Source: Kutzneria sp. CA-103260
GTDB taxonomy: Bacteria; Actinomycetota; Actinomycetes; Mycobacteriales; Pseudonocardiaceae
NCBI RefSeq assembly: GCF_018263855.1
Contig: NZ_CP073318.1
Span: forward strand, 11,160,001 to 11,224,000
DNA length: 64,000 bases
Direction of reading: 5' to 3'
The first letter of the stretch is position 1. Each line of letters opens with the position of its first letter. A program made the position numbers and the translations under genes. This document shows positions 8,619-16,873 of the stretch, one piece after another. The notes below the pieces were generated by a model, which was not told where the DNA came from, did no database searches, and was given only the letters and a program-made list of their open reading frames with translations.

Positions 8619-9184
8619 CCGACGAACAGGCTGAAGTCCTCGCGGACCCGGGCATCCACGTCCACGGGCAGCCGGAGACGCCCGGAGTCGACCAGGCCGC
8701 GCACGGCCGACCGGCTCAGGCCGAACCCGGCCATGAGGAGCTTCACCACGCGGATCGGAGCCGGGAGCTCGAACCGGACGAAGACCTCCAGCGGTTCCAT
8801 GTCGTAGAACGGCATGTCGGTGTCCAGCGCCCAGGTGCCGGTCCAGTCCAGTTGGTACCCGGACCGGCCGGCCAGCGCGGTGTCCATCACCAGCTGCCGC
8901 ACCATGGCCGGATCGTTGCGCTCGAACATCAGCAGCCGCCGATGGTCGAGCGCCTGCACGTGGACGCGTTCGTACAGCGGGATCTTCGAGGTGCGGCCGC
9001 ACTGCTCGCAGCCGATCAGCAGCCAGACGTCGAGCAGCTTGCCGCTGGCGTTGACCCGGAACTTGCCGGTGGGTCGGTGCCGCGTGGACCGGCACGACGG
9101 ACAGGGTCGGACGATGACGGGCAGGCCGAGCTCCCGGACCACCCACAACGACTTCCGGTCGGCGGGCGCGCGAAATTCACTCAT
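8615..9184 (-). CDS. DUF1062 domain-containing protein
   Basis: 189 aa, starting at the ATG of MSEFRAPADR; the longer frame has no ribosome site. Two zinc-ribbon-like knuckles, CPSC near residue 28 and CEQC near 59, flank the family block GKFRVNASGKLLDVWLL. The rest is alpha/beta with a basic C-terminal helix region containing LSRSAVRGLVDSGRL, reminiscent of an S4-like RNA-binding turn. DUF1062 proteins have no established function. The gene is convergent with the LysR gene, sharing the CTAG at the stops. Confidence 0.8.
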   Translation of the reverse strand: MSEFRAPADRKSLWVVRELGLPVIVRPCPSCRSTRHRPTGKFRVNASGKLLDVWLLIGCEQCGRTSKIPLYERVHVQALDHRRLLMFERNDPAMVRQLVMDTALAGRSGYQLDWTGTWALDTDMPFYDMEPLEVFVRFELPAPIRVVKLLMAGFGLSRSAVRGLVDSGRLRLPVDVDARVREDFSLFVG

Positions 9185-9410
9185 GGTTTGGGCTGTCTCC
9201 CGGAATGCGGAGGAGCAGCCTGGACTGCCCCCGGATCCAATGGCGTACGGCCAGCAAGGGCCGGCACGACGTGGCAGATCACGTCGCGTGAGGAAAACCC
9301 GCACCGGTCACGGGGTGCGGGGTGTGAGCGCCATTGGCTACGGGAACATGCCTGCCATGGTGGTCAGCCGGAAGACCGGAGGGCAACCGGTTTTTCCGGC
9401 GGCAGACACG

Positions 9411-9450
9411 CGAGTGGCGCCCGACCCGGGGTGAGGGTGGGCGCCACTCG
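9411..9450 (-). terminator. Hairpin terminator after GH92 gene
   Basis: CGAGTGGCGCCC (9411-9422) and GGGCGCCACTCG (9439-9450) form a perfect 12-bp stem with a 16-nt loop, beginning 13 nt after the stop of the alpha-mannosidase gene. No U-tract is visible, as is usual for high-GC actinomycetes. Confidence 0.75.
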
Positions 9451-9462
9451 CTTGGGAGAGCG

Positions 9463-12400
9463 TCAGTTGGTCAAGGTGCCGCACTGGCCGGCGGCGGGAC
9501 CGCCGACCGAGTCCGCCAGGCCGTTGTTGGCCGGCGCGGGGGTGTTGCCGGTGCACGCGAGCGGTCCGCCGACCGAGGTCGACGTCACGACCGCGCCGGC
9601 GTTTCCGGTCAGCGACACGGGACCGTCGACGCGGGCGGTCTCGATGCTGGTCTCACCGGTGGTGCCGACGATGCTGACCGGACCCGAGACGTGGGTGCCG
9701 AGCAGCACGACGGCCGCCGCGCCGGAAGCCGACACCGGGCCGCTGACGGCGCCGCCGAAGGCGTACAGCGACGCGCCCGGCGACACGGTGACGGGGCCGT
9801 TCACCGTGCCGGTCAGGCAGGTCACGCCCTTCACGGTCAGCGGCCCGTTCACCGAGCCGTCGATCGTGGTGGCGCACACCGGGTTCGGCTTGCCCAGAAG
9901 CTCCACTTCGGACAGTGTCGCGGTCGAGCCCAGCTCCAGGCGGTAGTAGTTGTACCGCCCGACCTTGGCCACGCTGAACGCCTTGGTCTGCCGGGCGTCG
10001 GTGAACTTCACACCGCTGCGCTGGTCGATCGTGGTCCACGTCTTGCCGTCGTAGGACGCCTTCAATGCCCACGAGGTCGGCGCGGCGGCCGCCGAGGAGC
10101 CGGACGTCAGTGTGTACATCTGCACCCGCTGGGTCGCGTCGGACGGCTGCATGGCCACCGGGGCGTCCACAGTGGACTGCGTGTCCGAGCTGTTGTCGAA
10201 CAGCGCGCCCTGCTTGGGATCGGTCAGGTCGTGCAGCGGCTGCGCGACCGCGGTGCCCTGGGTGATCGACACCGGCGCGTCGCCGTTGCCGCTGCCCCAC
10301 TTCGACGGGTTCGGGCCCATGTCGAAGTCCAGGGTGCCGCCGTTGGCCAGCAGGCTGTTGGACAGGTACGTCTTGTCGTACGCCTTGCCGTTGACCTTCA
10401 GGCCCTGCACGTAGATGTTCTTGGCGTTGTTCTTGGGCGCGTTGATGACCAGCGACTTGCCGTTCTCCAGGTGGATCGTCGCCTGGGTGAACAGCGGGGA
10501 GCCGACGGCGTAGTCGCCGCTGCCCATGGTCAGCGGGTAGAAGCCCAGCGCGCTGAAGATGTACCACGCGGACATCTCGCCGTTGTCCTCGTCACCGGGG
10601 TAGCCCTGGCCGTCCTCGCTGCCGATGTAGAGCCGCGACAGCGCCTCCCGCACGTACTGCTGCGTCTTGGAAGGCTGACCCGCGGCGTCGTACATGTAGA
10701 TGATGCCGTGCGAGGGCTGGTTGCTGTGCCCGTACTGTCCCATTCGGACGTCACGGGCCTCCACCATCTCGTGGATGGTGCCGCCGTAGCTGCCCGGGAA
10801 CTTGGCCGTCTCCGGCGTGCTGAAGAACTGGTCCAGCTTGGCCGCCAGCTTGTCCTTGCCGCCGTACAGGTTGGCCAGGCCCTGGCCGTCCTGCGGCACC
10901 GAGAACGCCATGTTCCAGCCGTCGGTCTCGGTGAAGTCGCCGCCCCACACCCGCGGGTCGAAGCTCGCGCCCGGATTGTGCTCGCTGCCGTCAGGGTTGC
11001 GGCCCTGGAAGAAGTTCACCGACGGGTCGAACAGGTTGACGTAGTCCTGCGCGCGGTTGAGGAAGTACGTGTAGTTGTCCGAGTACTCCTGCCGGCGCGG
11101 GTCGTTCGGCTTGGCCTTGTCCAGCAGCGCCTTGGACATCTGGGCGATGCCGTAGTCGTTGACGTAGCCCTCCATCGCCCAGGAGAAGCCCTGGTCGGTG
11201 TCGGTCGAGGTGTAGCCGAGGAAGTTGGACGTGTCCAGGCCCTTGCGGCCGACGCCGGAGCTGGTCGGCGCGACGGTGGCGTTCTTCACCGCGGCGTCGT
11301 ACGCGGCCTGCGCGTCGAAGTTGTTGATGCCCTTGACGAAGGCGTCCGCGAAGGCGACGTCCGAGCTGGTGCCGGTCATCAGGTCGGCGTAGCCGGGGGA
11401 GGACCAGCGCGAGGTCCAGCCGCCGTCCTTGTACTGGTTCACGAAGCCGTCGATCATCTTGCCTTCCATGGAAGGCGTGAGTAGCGAGTACGCCGGCCAC
11501 GTGGTCCGGGCGGTGTCCCAGAACCCGTTGTTGACGTACATGGTGCCGTCGCTGATCTTCGCGCCGGTCTGGGTCGGCGTGTCCTGGCCGACCTCCGGCG
11601 ACACCGGGCTGGCGTACTGGTACTTCGGGCTGGCGACGGTGCCGGTGTTCTCGTGCGCCTCGTTCGGGTACAGGAACAGCCGGTACAGGTTGGAGTACAG
11701 CGTCACCAGCTGGTCCTGGCTGGCGCCCTGCACGGTGATCACGCCCAGCTGCTTGTCCCACGCCTGCTGGGCCCGGGCCCGCACCGAGTCGAACGTGTCG
11801 GACGCGGAGATCTCCTGGTCCAGGTTCTTCTTGGCCTGGTCCACGGAGATCAGCGAGGTGGCGATCCGCATCGTGACCGTCTTGTCCGCGCTGGTGTCGA
11901 ACTGGAAGTAGCCGGTCACGTTGTCCCGGCCGGTCCCGGTGAGCTTCGCGCCGGCGGTGACCGGCCTGTCGAAGGTGGCGTAGACGAACATCCGGGTGGC
12001 CCCGGTGGACAGGCCGCTCTTCACGTCGGAGTAGCCGGTGGCGACCCCGCTGGCCGGGTCCAGGGTGAGCCCGCCGGAGTTGTTCACGTTGTCGAAGTCC
12101 ACAGTGGACTGGTCGCCGGTGAAGGTGAACCGGAACACCGCCGCGTGGTCGGTCGGGGTGATCTCGGTCTTCATGCCGTTCTGGAACTTGACCGAGTAGT
12201 AGTCCGGCTGGGCGGTCTCGTCGTCGTGGCTGAAAGCCAGCGCCCGGGCGTTGCGGTCGGCGGTCGGCGTGCCGTTCTCGGGCATCACCTGGAAGGTCTG
12301 CCGGTCACCCATCCACGGGCTCGGCTCGTGGCTGGCGGCGAAGGCCTGCAGCGTCGGCAGGTTCTGCCCGTTGTTGGCCTTCGCGTACTGGTACAGCCAG

Positions 12401-13704
12401 TCCTGGGAGCCGGCGTTGGTCATCGGCGTCCAGAAGTTGAAGCCGTGCGGCACCGCGGTGGCCGGGAAGTTGTTGCCCCGCGAGAAGGAGCCGCTGGCGT
12501 TGGTGCCGCGGATGGTGCTGACGTAGTCGGTCAGGTGCGCGCGGTTCGGCTGCGCCGGGTTGCCGGTGACCTTGATGTCGTCCACCCAGCCGCTGAACGC
12601 GCCGGGGCCGGTCGGCTTGTCGTAGCCGATCAGGATGCGCTTGATCGTCTTGCCCGCGGCGACCGTGCCGATGGTGGACGCGATGTGGTTCCACTGGTTG
12701 GTGTACAGCGACTTCGACGCGCCCTGGCCCTGCGGCGAGAGCACGAAGCCGTGCTGGTCGAGCGCGCCGAGCTGGCTGAGGTAGGTGCCGTCGCTGAAGG
12801 CCAGGTCGATCGCCGCGTAGGTGCTGGTGTAGTCCGGGTCGTCGCCGACCAGCTCGGGGAAGATCTGGTACGACAGCTGGGTGTTCTTCGTGACCGCGAG
12901 GTCGACGTCGAAGATCTTGTTGTACGAGTAGGCGTGCCCGGCGACCAGGTGGCTGCCCGCGTAGCGGAAGGACTTCACGCCGGTGAAGCCGGCGTTGGCC
13001 TTGGAGTTGTAGCCGCCGGTGGGGCCCTTGCCCTCGAAGCTGCGCATGCTGGGCGGCGGCGGGGTGGAGCCGACCGCCTGGATCAGCTGCACCTCGGCCA
13101 GCTGCACGATCGGGTCGCCGTGGTTCTGGGTGATGTCCAGCCGGTAGTACAGGTACGGCGTGGTGTTGCCGATCTGGTACGACTTGGTCTGCTGCCGGTT
13201 CGGGAAGTCCTGGTTGTTCTGGGTGTCCAGCGCGGTCCAGGTCTTGCCGTCCTGCGAGCCGGACAGCGTCCACTGCTGCGGGTCGCGGCCGGGCGCGTCG
13301 TTGGCCGAGGTCAGCGCGTACTGGATGACCGCGATCGGCTGGGACAGCTGGAACTGGGCCCAGCCGGTGGAGGTGAACGTCAGCCACTTCGTGTTGACGT
13401 TGCCGTCGACCAGGTTCTCCTTGACCTCGCCGCCGGCGTCGTTCTGCGAGTTGGCCTGGACGTCGACAACCTTGTCATCGATGTTGCCCGGGATGGTGGA
13501 GGCGTCCGCGCCGTTCACACCCGAGGCCCGCGGCGTGCCGCTCGCGTCCGTCTCGACCGTGTCGGTCCAGGTCGGCTGCGGATCGCTCGATTCGAACGAG
13601 GAGGAGAAGTCGGTGGCGCCGGCTGCCGACGCCACCGCCGGTACTGTCGCTGTGAGCCCTGCTATCAACGCCGAACTGAGCAGCAGTAACCACAGTCGTC
13701 TCAT
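9463..13704 (-). CDS. Secreted GH92 alpha-mannosidase with two discoidin-like domains
   Basis: 1413 aa from the ATG of MRRLWLLLL, preceded by GGGAGGG. A Sec signal ends near AVASAAG (about residue 29). An F5/8 type C (discoidin-like) domain covers about 70-205, a jelly-roll segment about 215-385, and the GH92 catalytic region about 390-1120, including the family block EDNGEMSAWYIFSALGFYP and GSGDYAVGSPLF. A second discoidin-like domain covers about 1160-1280. The last 130 residues carry seven GPV/GPL repeats of the form V-x-GPV-x-V-x-G, predicted beta-rich. GH92 enzymes are calcium-dependent exo-mannosidases acting on N-glycan or yeast mannan chains. Larger than the usual single-domain enzymes because of the lectin-like and repeat additions. 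Single-gene unit with its own terminator. Confidence 0.93.
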   Translation of the reverse strand: MRRLWLLLLSSALIAGLTATVPAVASAAGATDFSSSFESSDPQPTWTDTVETDASGTPRASGVNGADASTIPGNIDDKVVDVQANSQNDAGGEVKENLVDGNVNTKWLTFTSTGWAQFQLSQPIAVIQYALTSANDAPGRDPQQWTLSGSQDGKTWTALDTQNNQDFPNRQQTKSYQIGNTTPYLYYRLDITQNHGDPIVQLAEVQLIQAVGSTPPPPSMRSFEGKGPTGGYNSKANAGFTGVKSFRYAGSHLVAGHAYSYNKIFDVDLAVTKNTQLSYQIFPELVGDDPDYTSTYAAIDLAFSDGTYLSQLGALDQHGFVLSPQGQGASKSLYTNQWNHIASTIGTVAAGKTIKRILIGYDKPTGPGAFSGWVDDIKVTGNPAQPNRAHLTDYVSTIRGTNASGSFSRGNNFPATAVPHGFNFWTPMTNAGSQDWLYQYAKANNGQNLPTLQAFAASHEPSPWMGDRQTFQVMPENGTPTADRNARALAFSHDDETAQPDYYSVKFQNGMKTEITPTDHAAVFRFTFTGDQSTVDFDNVNNSGGLTLDPASGVATGYSDVKSGLSTGATRMFVYATFDRPVTAGAKLTGTGRDNVTGYFQFDTSADKTVTMRIATSLISVDQAKKNLDQEISASDTFDSVRARAQQAWDKQLGVITVQGASQDQLVTLYSNLYRLFLYPNEAHENTGTVASPKYQYASPVSPEVGQDTPTQTGAKISDGTMYVNNGFWDTARTTWPAYSLLTPSMEGKMIDGFVNQYKDGGWTSRWSSPGYADLMTGTSSDVAFADAFVKGINNFDAQAAYDAAVKNATVAPTSSGVGRKGLDTSNFLGYTSTDTDQGFSWAMEGYVNDYGIAQMSKALLDKAKPNDPRRQEYSDNYTYFLNRAQDYVNLFDPSVNFFQGRNPDGSEHNPGASFDPRVWGGDFTETDGWNMAFSVPQDGQGLANLYGGKDKLAAKLDQFFSTPETAKFPGSYGGTIHEMVEARDVRMGQYGHSNQPSHGIIYMYDAAGQPSKTQQYVREALSRLYIGSEDGQGYPGDEDNGEMSAWYIFSALGFYPLTMGSGDYAVGSPLFTQATIHLENGKSLVINAPKNNAKNIYVQGLKVNGKAYDKTYLSNSLLANGGTLDFDMGPNPSKWGSGNGDAPVSITQGTAVAQPLHDLTDPKQGALFDNSSDTQSTVDAPVAMQPSDATQRVQMYTLTSGSSAAAAPTSWALKASYDGKTWTTIDQRSGVKFTDARQTKAFSVAKVGRYNYYRLELGSTATLSEVELLGKPNPVCATTIDGSVNGPLTVKGVTCLTGTVNGPVTVSPGASLYAFGGAVSGPVSASGAAAVVLLGTHVSGPVSIVGTTGETSIETARVDGPVSLTGNAGAVVTSTSVGGPLACTGNTPAPANNGLADSVGGPAAGQCGTLTN

Positions 13705-13798
13705 GACGTCGAACCCTCCCGGAGCGCCGTTGCCTGGGCGACAGCTCAACCGGGTGTGACATCGATGTCAAGAATCTGTCCGGTTTCCTGTCCGGACG

Positions 13799-14644
13799 TT
13801 ACTTCTTCTTGAGGAACGGGAGCAGTCCGGCCTCGATCACCGCGTCCGACAACGGTTTGCCCACCTCGACGAGCCGGTTCACGCCCTCTTCGCCGAGCGC
13901 TTCGTAGGCCGGTTCGGCCAGCCGGTCGGTCTGGTCCTCGATGCGCTGCCGCAGCGCCTTGCCCTCCTCGGTGAGCACCTCGTCCTCGCCCGGCGCCAGG
14001 ATGCCGCGCTCCCGCAGCCCGTCGGCGGCCGCGGCCCACTGCTCATCGCTCCACTGCCGAGTGTTGCGCAGCACCTTCGTCGCCAGGTAGCCGGTCGCGG
14101 CGTGCACCACCAACGCCTCCAGGCCGGTCAGCTCGGCCGTGACCAGGGCGGCGATGTGGCCGTCACCGCGGAACTCGCGCAGCAGCGTCTGGGCGTGGAA
14201 CAGCTCCAGGTGCGGCTCGGTTGGCCAGGGCAGCGTGGCGTGGGCGGCGAACAGCGGCCGGCCTTCCAGCCGCTCGGTCGCCGCCTCGGCCGCCTTGCGG
14301 GTCAGCGCCGCCGTCTCGGCGATCGCGTCCGTGCCGATCAGGTCGCCGAGCCCGCGGCGCAGGGCCGCGTCCGCGGCCTCCAGCCGGGCCGCGAGCACCT
14401 GCTCCGGCGTGACCTTCGTCCAGACGGCGGCCATGCTCTGCCGCACGAAGGCCGGGTTGAAGTTGAAGAAGGTGGCGATGACCGTCTCGGCCGTGGCCGG
14501 GCCGAACGCCGCCGAGCGGGAGGCGAAGTAGCCGGACCCGCCCTCCAGTCCGAGGGCCTGGAAGCGCTCAGCCGCCTCCGGCGCGAAATAGATGAAGCTG
14601 TGCAGCGGCTCGATCGCCTGCCAGGCCTTGCGCCCCAGTGTCAT
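13799..14644 (-). CDS. SCO6745-like helical protein
   Basis: 281 aa, start ATG of MTLGRKAWQAIEPLH. The sequence matches the actinobacterial SCO6745-type family as I recall it: N-terminal W-x-x-x-EPLH-x-x-x-YF block, a GYFASRSAAFGPA block near residue 40, NFNPAFV near 66, and a C-terminal winged-helix-like region (about 200-265, QWSDEQWAAAADGLRERG). The function of the family is not known; it is often annotated as helix-turn-helix containing. It lies 63 nt after an ArsR gene on the same strand, and a perfect 14-bp TetR-type palindrome sits 50 nt upstream of its start. Confidence 0.75.
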   Translation of the reverse strand: MTLGRKAWQAIEPLHSFIYFAPEAAERFQALGLEGGSGYFASRSAAFGPATAETVIATFFNFNPAFVRQSMAAVWTKVTPEQVLAARLEAADAALRRGLGDLIGTDAIAETAALTRKAAEAATERLEGRPLFAAHATLPWPTEPHLELFHAQTLLREFRGDGHIAALVTAELTGLEALVVHAATGYLATKVLRNTRQWSDEQWAAAADGLRERGILAPGEDEVLTEEGKALRQRIEDQTDRLAEPAYEALGEEGVNRLVEVGKPLSDAVIEAGLLPFLKKK

Positions 14645-14693
14645 GTGTTCAGCCTCCGCGTTGATGCTGTGGTGCCGGGCGGCGACCTCCCAT

Positions 14694-14707
14694 ACCGACC
14701 GGTCGGT
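14694..14707. promoter_or_regulatory. TetR-type palindrome upstream of SCO6745-like gene
   Basis: ACCGACCGGTCGGT is a perfect 14-bp palindrome of the form recognised by many TetR repressors. It lies immediately after the ArsR stop and 50 nt before the next start. No TetR gene is adjacent, so an unlinked regulator or a non-TetR factor would have to use it. Confidence 0.5.
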
Positions 14708-15049
14708 TCACTCTATCGGAGGGCGATGTTTCTGGTGTTTACCCCGGGCGATCTCGGTGGCCAGGGCGTCCAGCGGCGGCCGCCAGAAGCGGCGGTACCG
14801 GTCCAGCCAGCCGTCGATCTCCCGCAGCGGTGTGGGGTCGACCGCATACAGTCGACGGGTTCCGTCGGCCCGGACCGTGGTGAAGCCGTTGTCCCGCAGC
14901 ACCCGCAGGTGCTGGGACACGCCCGGCTGGGAGATGCCGAACTCCTCCCGGATCACCGCCGTGACCTGCCCGGAGCTCAGCTCGCCGTCGGCCAGCAGCT
15001 CCAGGATGCGGCGGCGGACCGGATCGCCGAGGACGTCGAACGCGTGCAC
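14708..15049 (-). CDS. ArsR-family transcriptional regulator
   Basis: 113 aa. The N-terminal FDVLGDPVRRRILELLADGE block and the recognition helix SQPGVSQHLRVLRDNGF (about residues 40-56) are typical ArsR/SmtB winged helix. The C-terminal RRFWRPPLDALATEIARGK is the tail seen in ArsR regulators that pair with SRPBCC or related small genes. No metal-binding Cys cluster is present. Starts at a GTG. An AT-rich TTATATAA lies just upstream and is a likely promoter/operator. It may regulate itself and the downstream SCO6745-like gene. Confidence 0.85.
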   Translation of the reverse strand: MHAFDVLGDPVRRRILELLADGELSSGQVTAVIREEFGISQPGVSQHLRVLRDNGFTTVRADGTRRLYAVDPTPLREIDGWLDRYRRFWRPPLDALATEIARGKHQKHRPPIE

Positions 15050-15070
15050 GTCCCCGACGATTCCACCGGC

Positions 15071-15084
15071 CGCTTATATAACGC
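15071..15084 (-). promoter_or_regulatory. Putative ArsR promoter/operator
   Basis: CGCTTATATAACGC holds the 8-bp palindrome TTATATAA in otherwise very GC-rich DNA, 22 nt before the ArsR start. It would serve as a -10 region and could be an operator as in other ArsR systems. Inference from composition and position only. Confidence 0.4.
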
Positions 15085-15095
15085 AAGGCGGGTAT

Positions 15096-16055
15096 TCAGA
15101 GCCGGTCGCCGAGGTGGTCCACCAGCCCGGAGCTCAGGATGACGATCGATGGCACATAGTCCGACCAGCCGATGGCCACGCCGTTGGAGCCGAGGAAGCG
15201 GCGGCTGTCCCGGTCGAAGACCAGCGTCTCGCGGTAGCCCTTCCCGTTGTCGGGGCTCCGGGTGACGCCGACGCCCGAGCGGCCGGCGGCGTCCGCGACG
15301 TTCTGGTCGACCGTGACGCCCGGAATGGTGAGCGCCACCTGGTAGAGGGCGGTGACGACCGGCTGCGGTGCGATGGCCTTGAGCAGCGTCCCCATGATGA
15401 GGGCGAAGACCTGCTCATCGGGGGCGGCGGCGTAGTCCTGGCTGTCGGGCGGGCTCTTCGGCGCGTGGACGATGATGTCCTTGGCCATGTCGTAGAGCCG
15501 CGACCGCAACACCTCGGGGTCGGTCGGCAGGGTCTCCAGCTGCTGGCGCGACCAGCCGATGATGCCCGGCTCGGGGTAGCTGGGCACGAGCAGGTCGCGC
15601 ACCTGGCCGGGAGACGGGAACGGACCCGAGCAGCCCGTGTAGGGACCACTCGACGACGGGGCCGCCGACGACGGGGACGTCACTATGGACCCCGTCGGGC
15701 AGTTCGGCTTGGCGGTGGGTCGCAGCTGCGGCTTGCCGCTGTCGGTCCGGTACCAGCCCTCGGACAGGGTGAGCTGGCCGTTCTTCTCGTCGGCGAAGCC
15801 CTCCTTGACGTAGACGAACTGGTCGTGCCGGTTGCTCGGGGTGAGCGTCGAGCTGGCCGGCATGACCAGGGCGATCACGGCCAGCACCGCTACTCCTGCG
15901 GCCAGCGCGATCAGCGTGCCGCGATTGCTCCGCGCGCGGCGGGGGCGTGTGCCCTCGGCGTGTTCCAGCAGGGCCTGGCGGGTGGCGGCCAGCCACTCGG
16001 GGGTCGGGTCGCTGACGTCCGGGCGCAGCCGGCTCAGCTGATCCAGGTCAGTCAT
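15096..16055 (-). CDS. CU044_5270-type membrane protein, partner of ECF sigma factor
   Basis: 319 aa from the ATG of MTDLDQLSRLRPDV; the longer frame runs through the sigma gene and is rejected. A short cytoplasmic N-terminus (about 1-50, with a basic RPRRARSNR stretch) leads into one membrane segment (about 51-68) and a large extracytoplasmic domain. The family regularly lies directly downstream of ECF sigma genes and may act like an anti-sigma factor, though no ZAS motif (HxxxCxxC) is seen. The start overlaps the sigma gene stop by 8 nt, so the two are coupled. Confidence 0.8.
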   Translation of the reverse strand: MTDLDQLSRLRPDVSDPTPEWLAATRQALLEHAEGTRPRRARSNRGTLIALAAGVAVLAVIALVMPASSTLTPSNRHDQFVYVKEGFADEKNGQLTLSEGWYRTDSGKPQLRPTAKPNCPTGSIVTSPSSAAPSSSGPYTGCSGPFPSPGQVRDLLVPSYPEPGIIGWSRQQLETLPTDPEVLRSRLYDMAKDIIVHAPKSPPDSQDYAAAPDEQVFALIMGTLLKAIAPQPVVTALYQVALTIPGVTVDQNVADAAGRSGVGVTRSPDNGKGYRETLVFDRDSRRFLGSNGVAIGWSDYVPSIVILSSGLVDHLGDRL

Positions 16056-16644
16056 CTGACACCTCCAACAGAGCGGTGCGCATCTTGGTTCGGGCACGGT
16101 GCAGGCGCGAGCGCACGGTGCCGATCGGGATGTCCAGGGCGTGCGAGACCTCCTCGTAGCTGAGGCTTTCCCACGCCACCAGCAGCAGCACGTCCCGCTC
16201 GTGGGGGTTGAGCCGGGCCAGGCCGGTGGCCAGCTCACGGCCGGCGGCCTCGGCGGTGACCCGGTCGGTCACGGTGTCGTCGTGCGGCTGCTCCAGTGGA
16301 TAGGGATCGAGCTTCGACAGCGCCCGCAGGTGCCGGGACTCGGCGCGGGCATGCCGGCGCAGCATGTTGGTGGCGATGCCGTAGAGCCAGGGCAGTGCCG
16401 AGTCCTGGGCCGGGTCGAAGCGCCGGCGGCTGTCGAACGCGGCGAGCATGGTCTGGGCGGCGAGATCGTCGGCCAGCTGCCCGCCGACGCGGCGGGCCAG
16501 GAAACGGTGCACGGTGATCGCGTGCCGGTCGTAGACCAGCGCGAACAGCTCTGGTCGGGTCAGCGACTGGCGGATCACCTCGGCGTCGCCGGCGGTGGTG
16601 AGCACGCTCAGCCGGTCCTGCGCCTCGACCTGGGGTGTGGTCAT
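16048..16644 (-). CDS. ECF-type RNA polymerase sigma factor
   Basis: 198 aa from the ATG of MTTPQVEAQDRL. Region 2 is about residues 38-105 (RPELFALVYDRHAITVHRFLARR, DDLAAQTMLAAF, LPWLYGIATNMLRRHAR) and region 4 about 140-190 (LARLNPHERDVLLLVAWESLSYEEVSHALDIPIGTVRSRLHRAR). An upstream in-frame ATG would add a 46-residue leader without similarity to sigma factors. The gene overlaps the CU044_5270-type gene, forming a sigma/membrane regulator pair. It is divergent from the secreted protein gene at 16874. Confidence 0.92.
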   Translation of the reverse strand: MTTPQVEAQDRLSVLTTAGDAEVIRQSLTRPELFALVYDRHAITVHRFLARRVGGQLADDLAAQTMLAAFDSRRRFDPAQDSALPWLYGIATNMLRRHARAESRHLRALSKLDPYPLEQPHDDTVTDRVTAEAAGRELATGLARLNPHERDVLLLVAWESLSYEEVSHALDIPIGTVRSRLHRARTKMRTALLEVSDD

Positions 16645-16758
16645 CCGCGACCTCGGGGGCACGTAGCCATGATGGGTCCTCCCTCTCACCCGGTTCTTGC
16701 CCGACGGGCCGAACCGGGTTCCCGGGGACCACTGCTCCGAACGAGTGGCGTCGGCGTA

Positions 16759-16790
16759 ATTGTTAGAGAACTTTCCTAACAATATTGACG
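16759..16790 (+). promoter_or_regulatory. ROK-type palindromic operator with adjacent -35
   Basis: ATTGTTAG (16759-16766) and CTAACAAT (16776-16783) flank AGAACTTTC. On the minus strand this reads GTTAGGAAAGTTCTCTAAC, close to the GTTAGGAAA/TTTCCTAAC palindrome known before Streptomyces chitosanase and other secreted hydrolase genes, where a ROK-family repressor (CsnR type) acts. A TTGACG at 16785-16790 could be the -35 for the gene at 16874. Confidence 0.65.
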
Positions 16791-16873
16791 CCGCCCCCGG
16801 CCGGAGCGGAGTCTTCCCCCACCCCGCCGCCGCGGCTGCCCAAAGACGTCAACACTGACCCCGGAGGCACCAC

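Noticed and set aside
9185..9462. Short frames between DUF1062 and GH92 as genes
   Set aside because: No ribosome sites or protein-like composition; the only structure is the terminator hairpin at 9411-9450.
9334..13689. Several long plus-strand frames inside the GH92 gene
   Set aside because: Composition of shadow frames; the minus strand encodes a full signal peptide, discoidin and GH92 domains.
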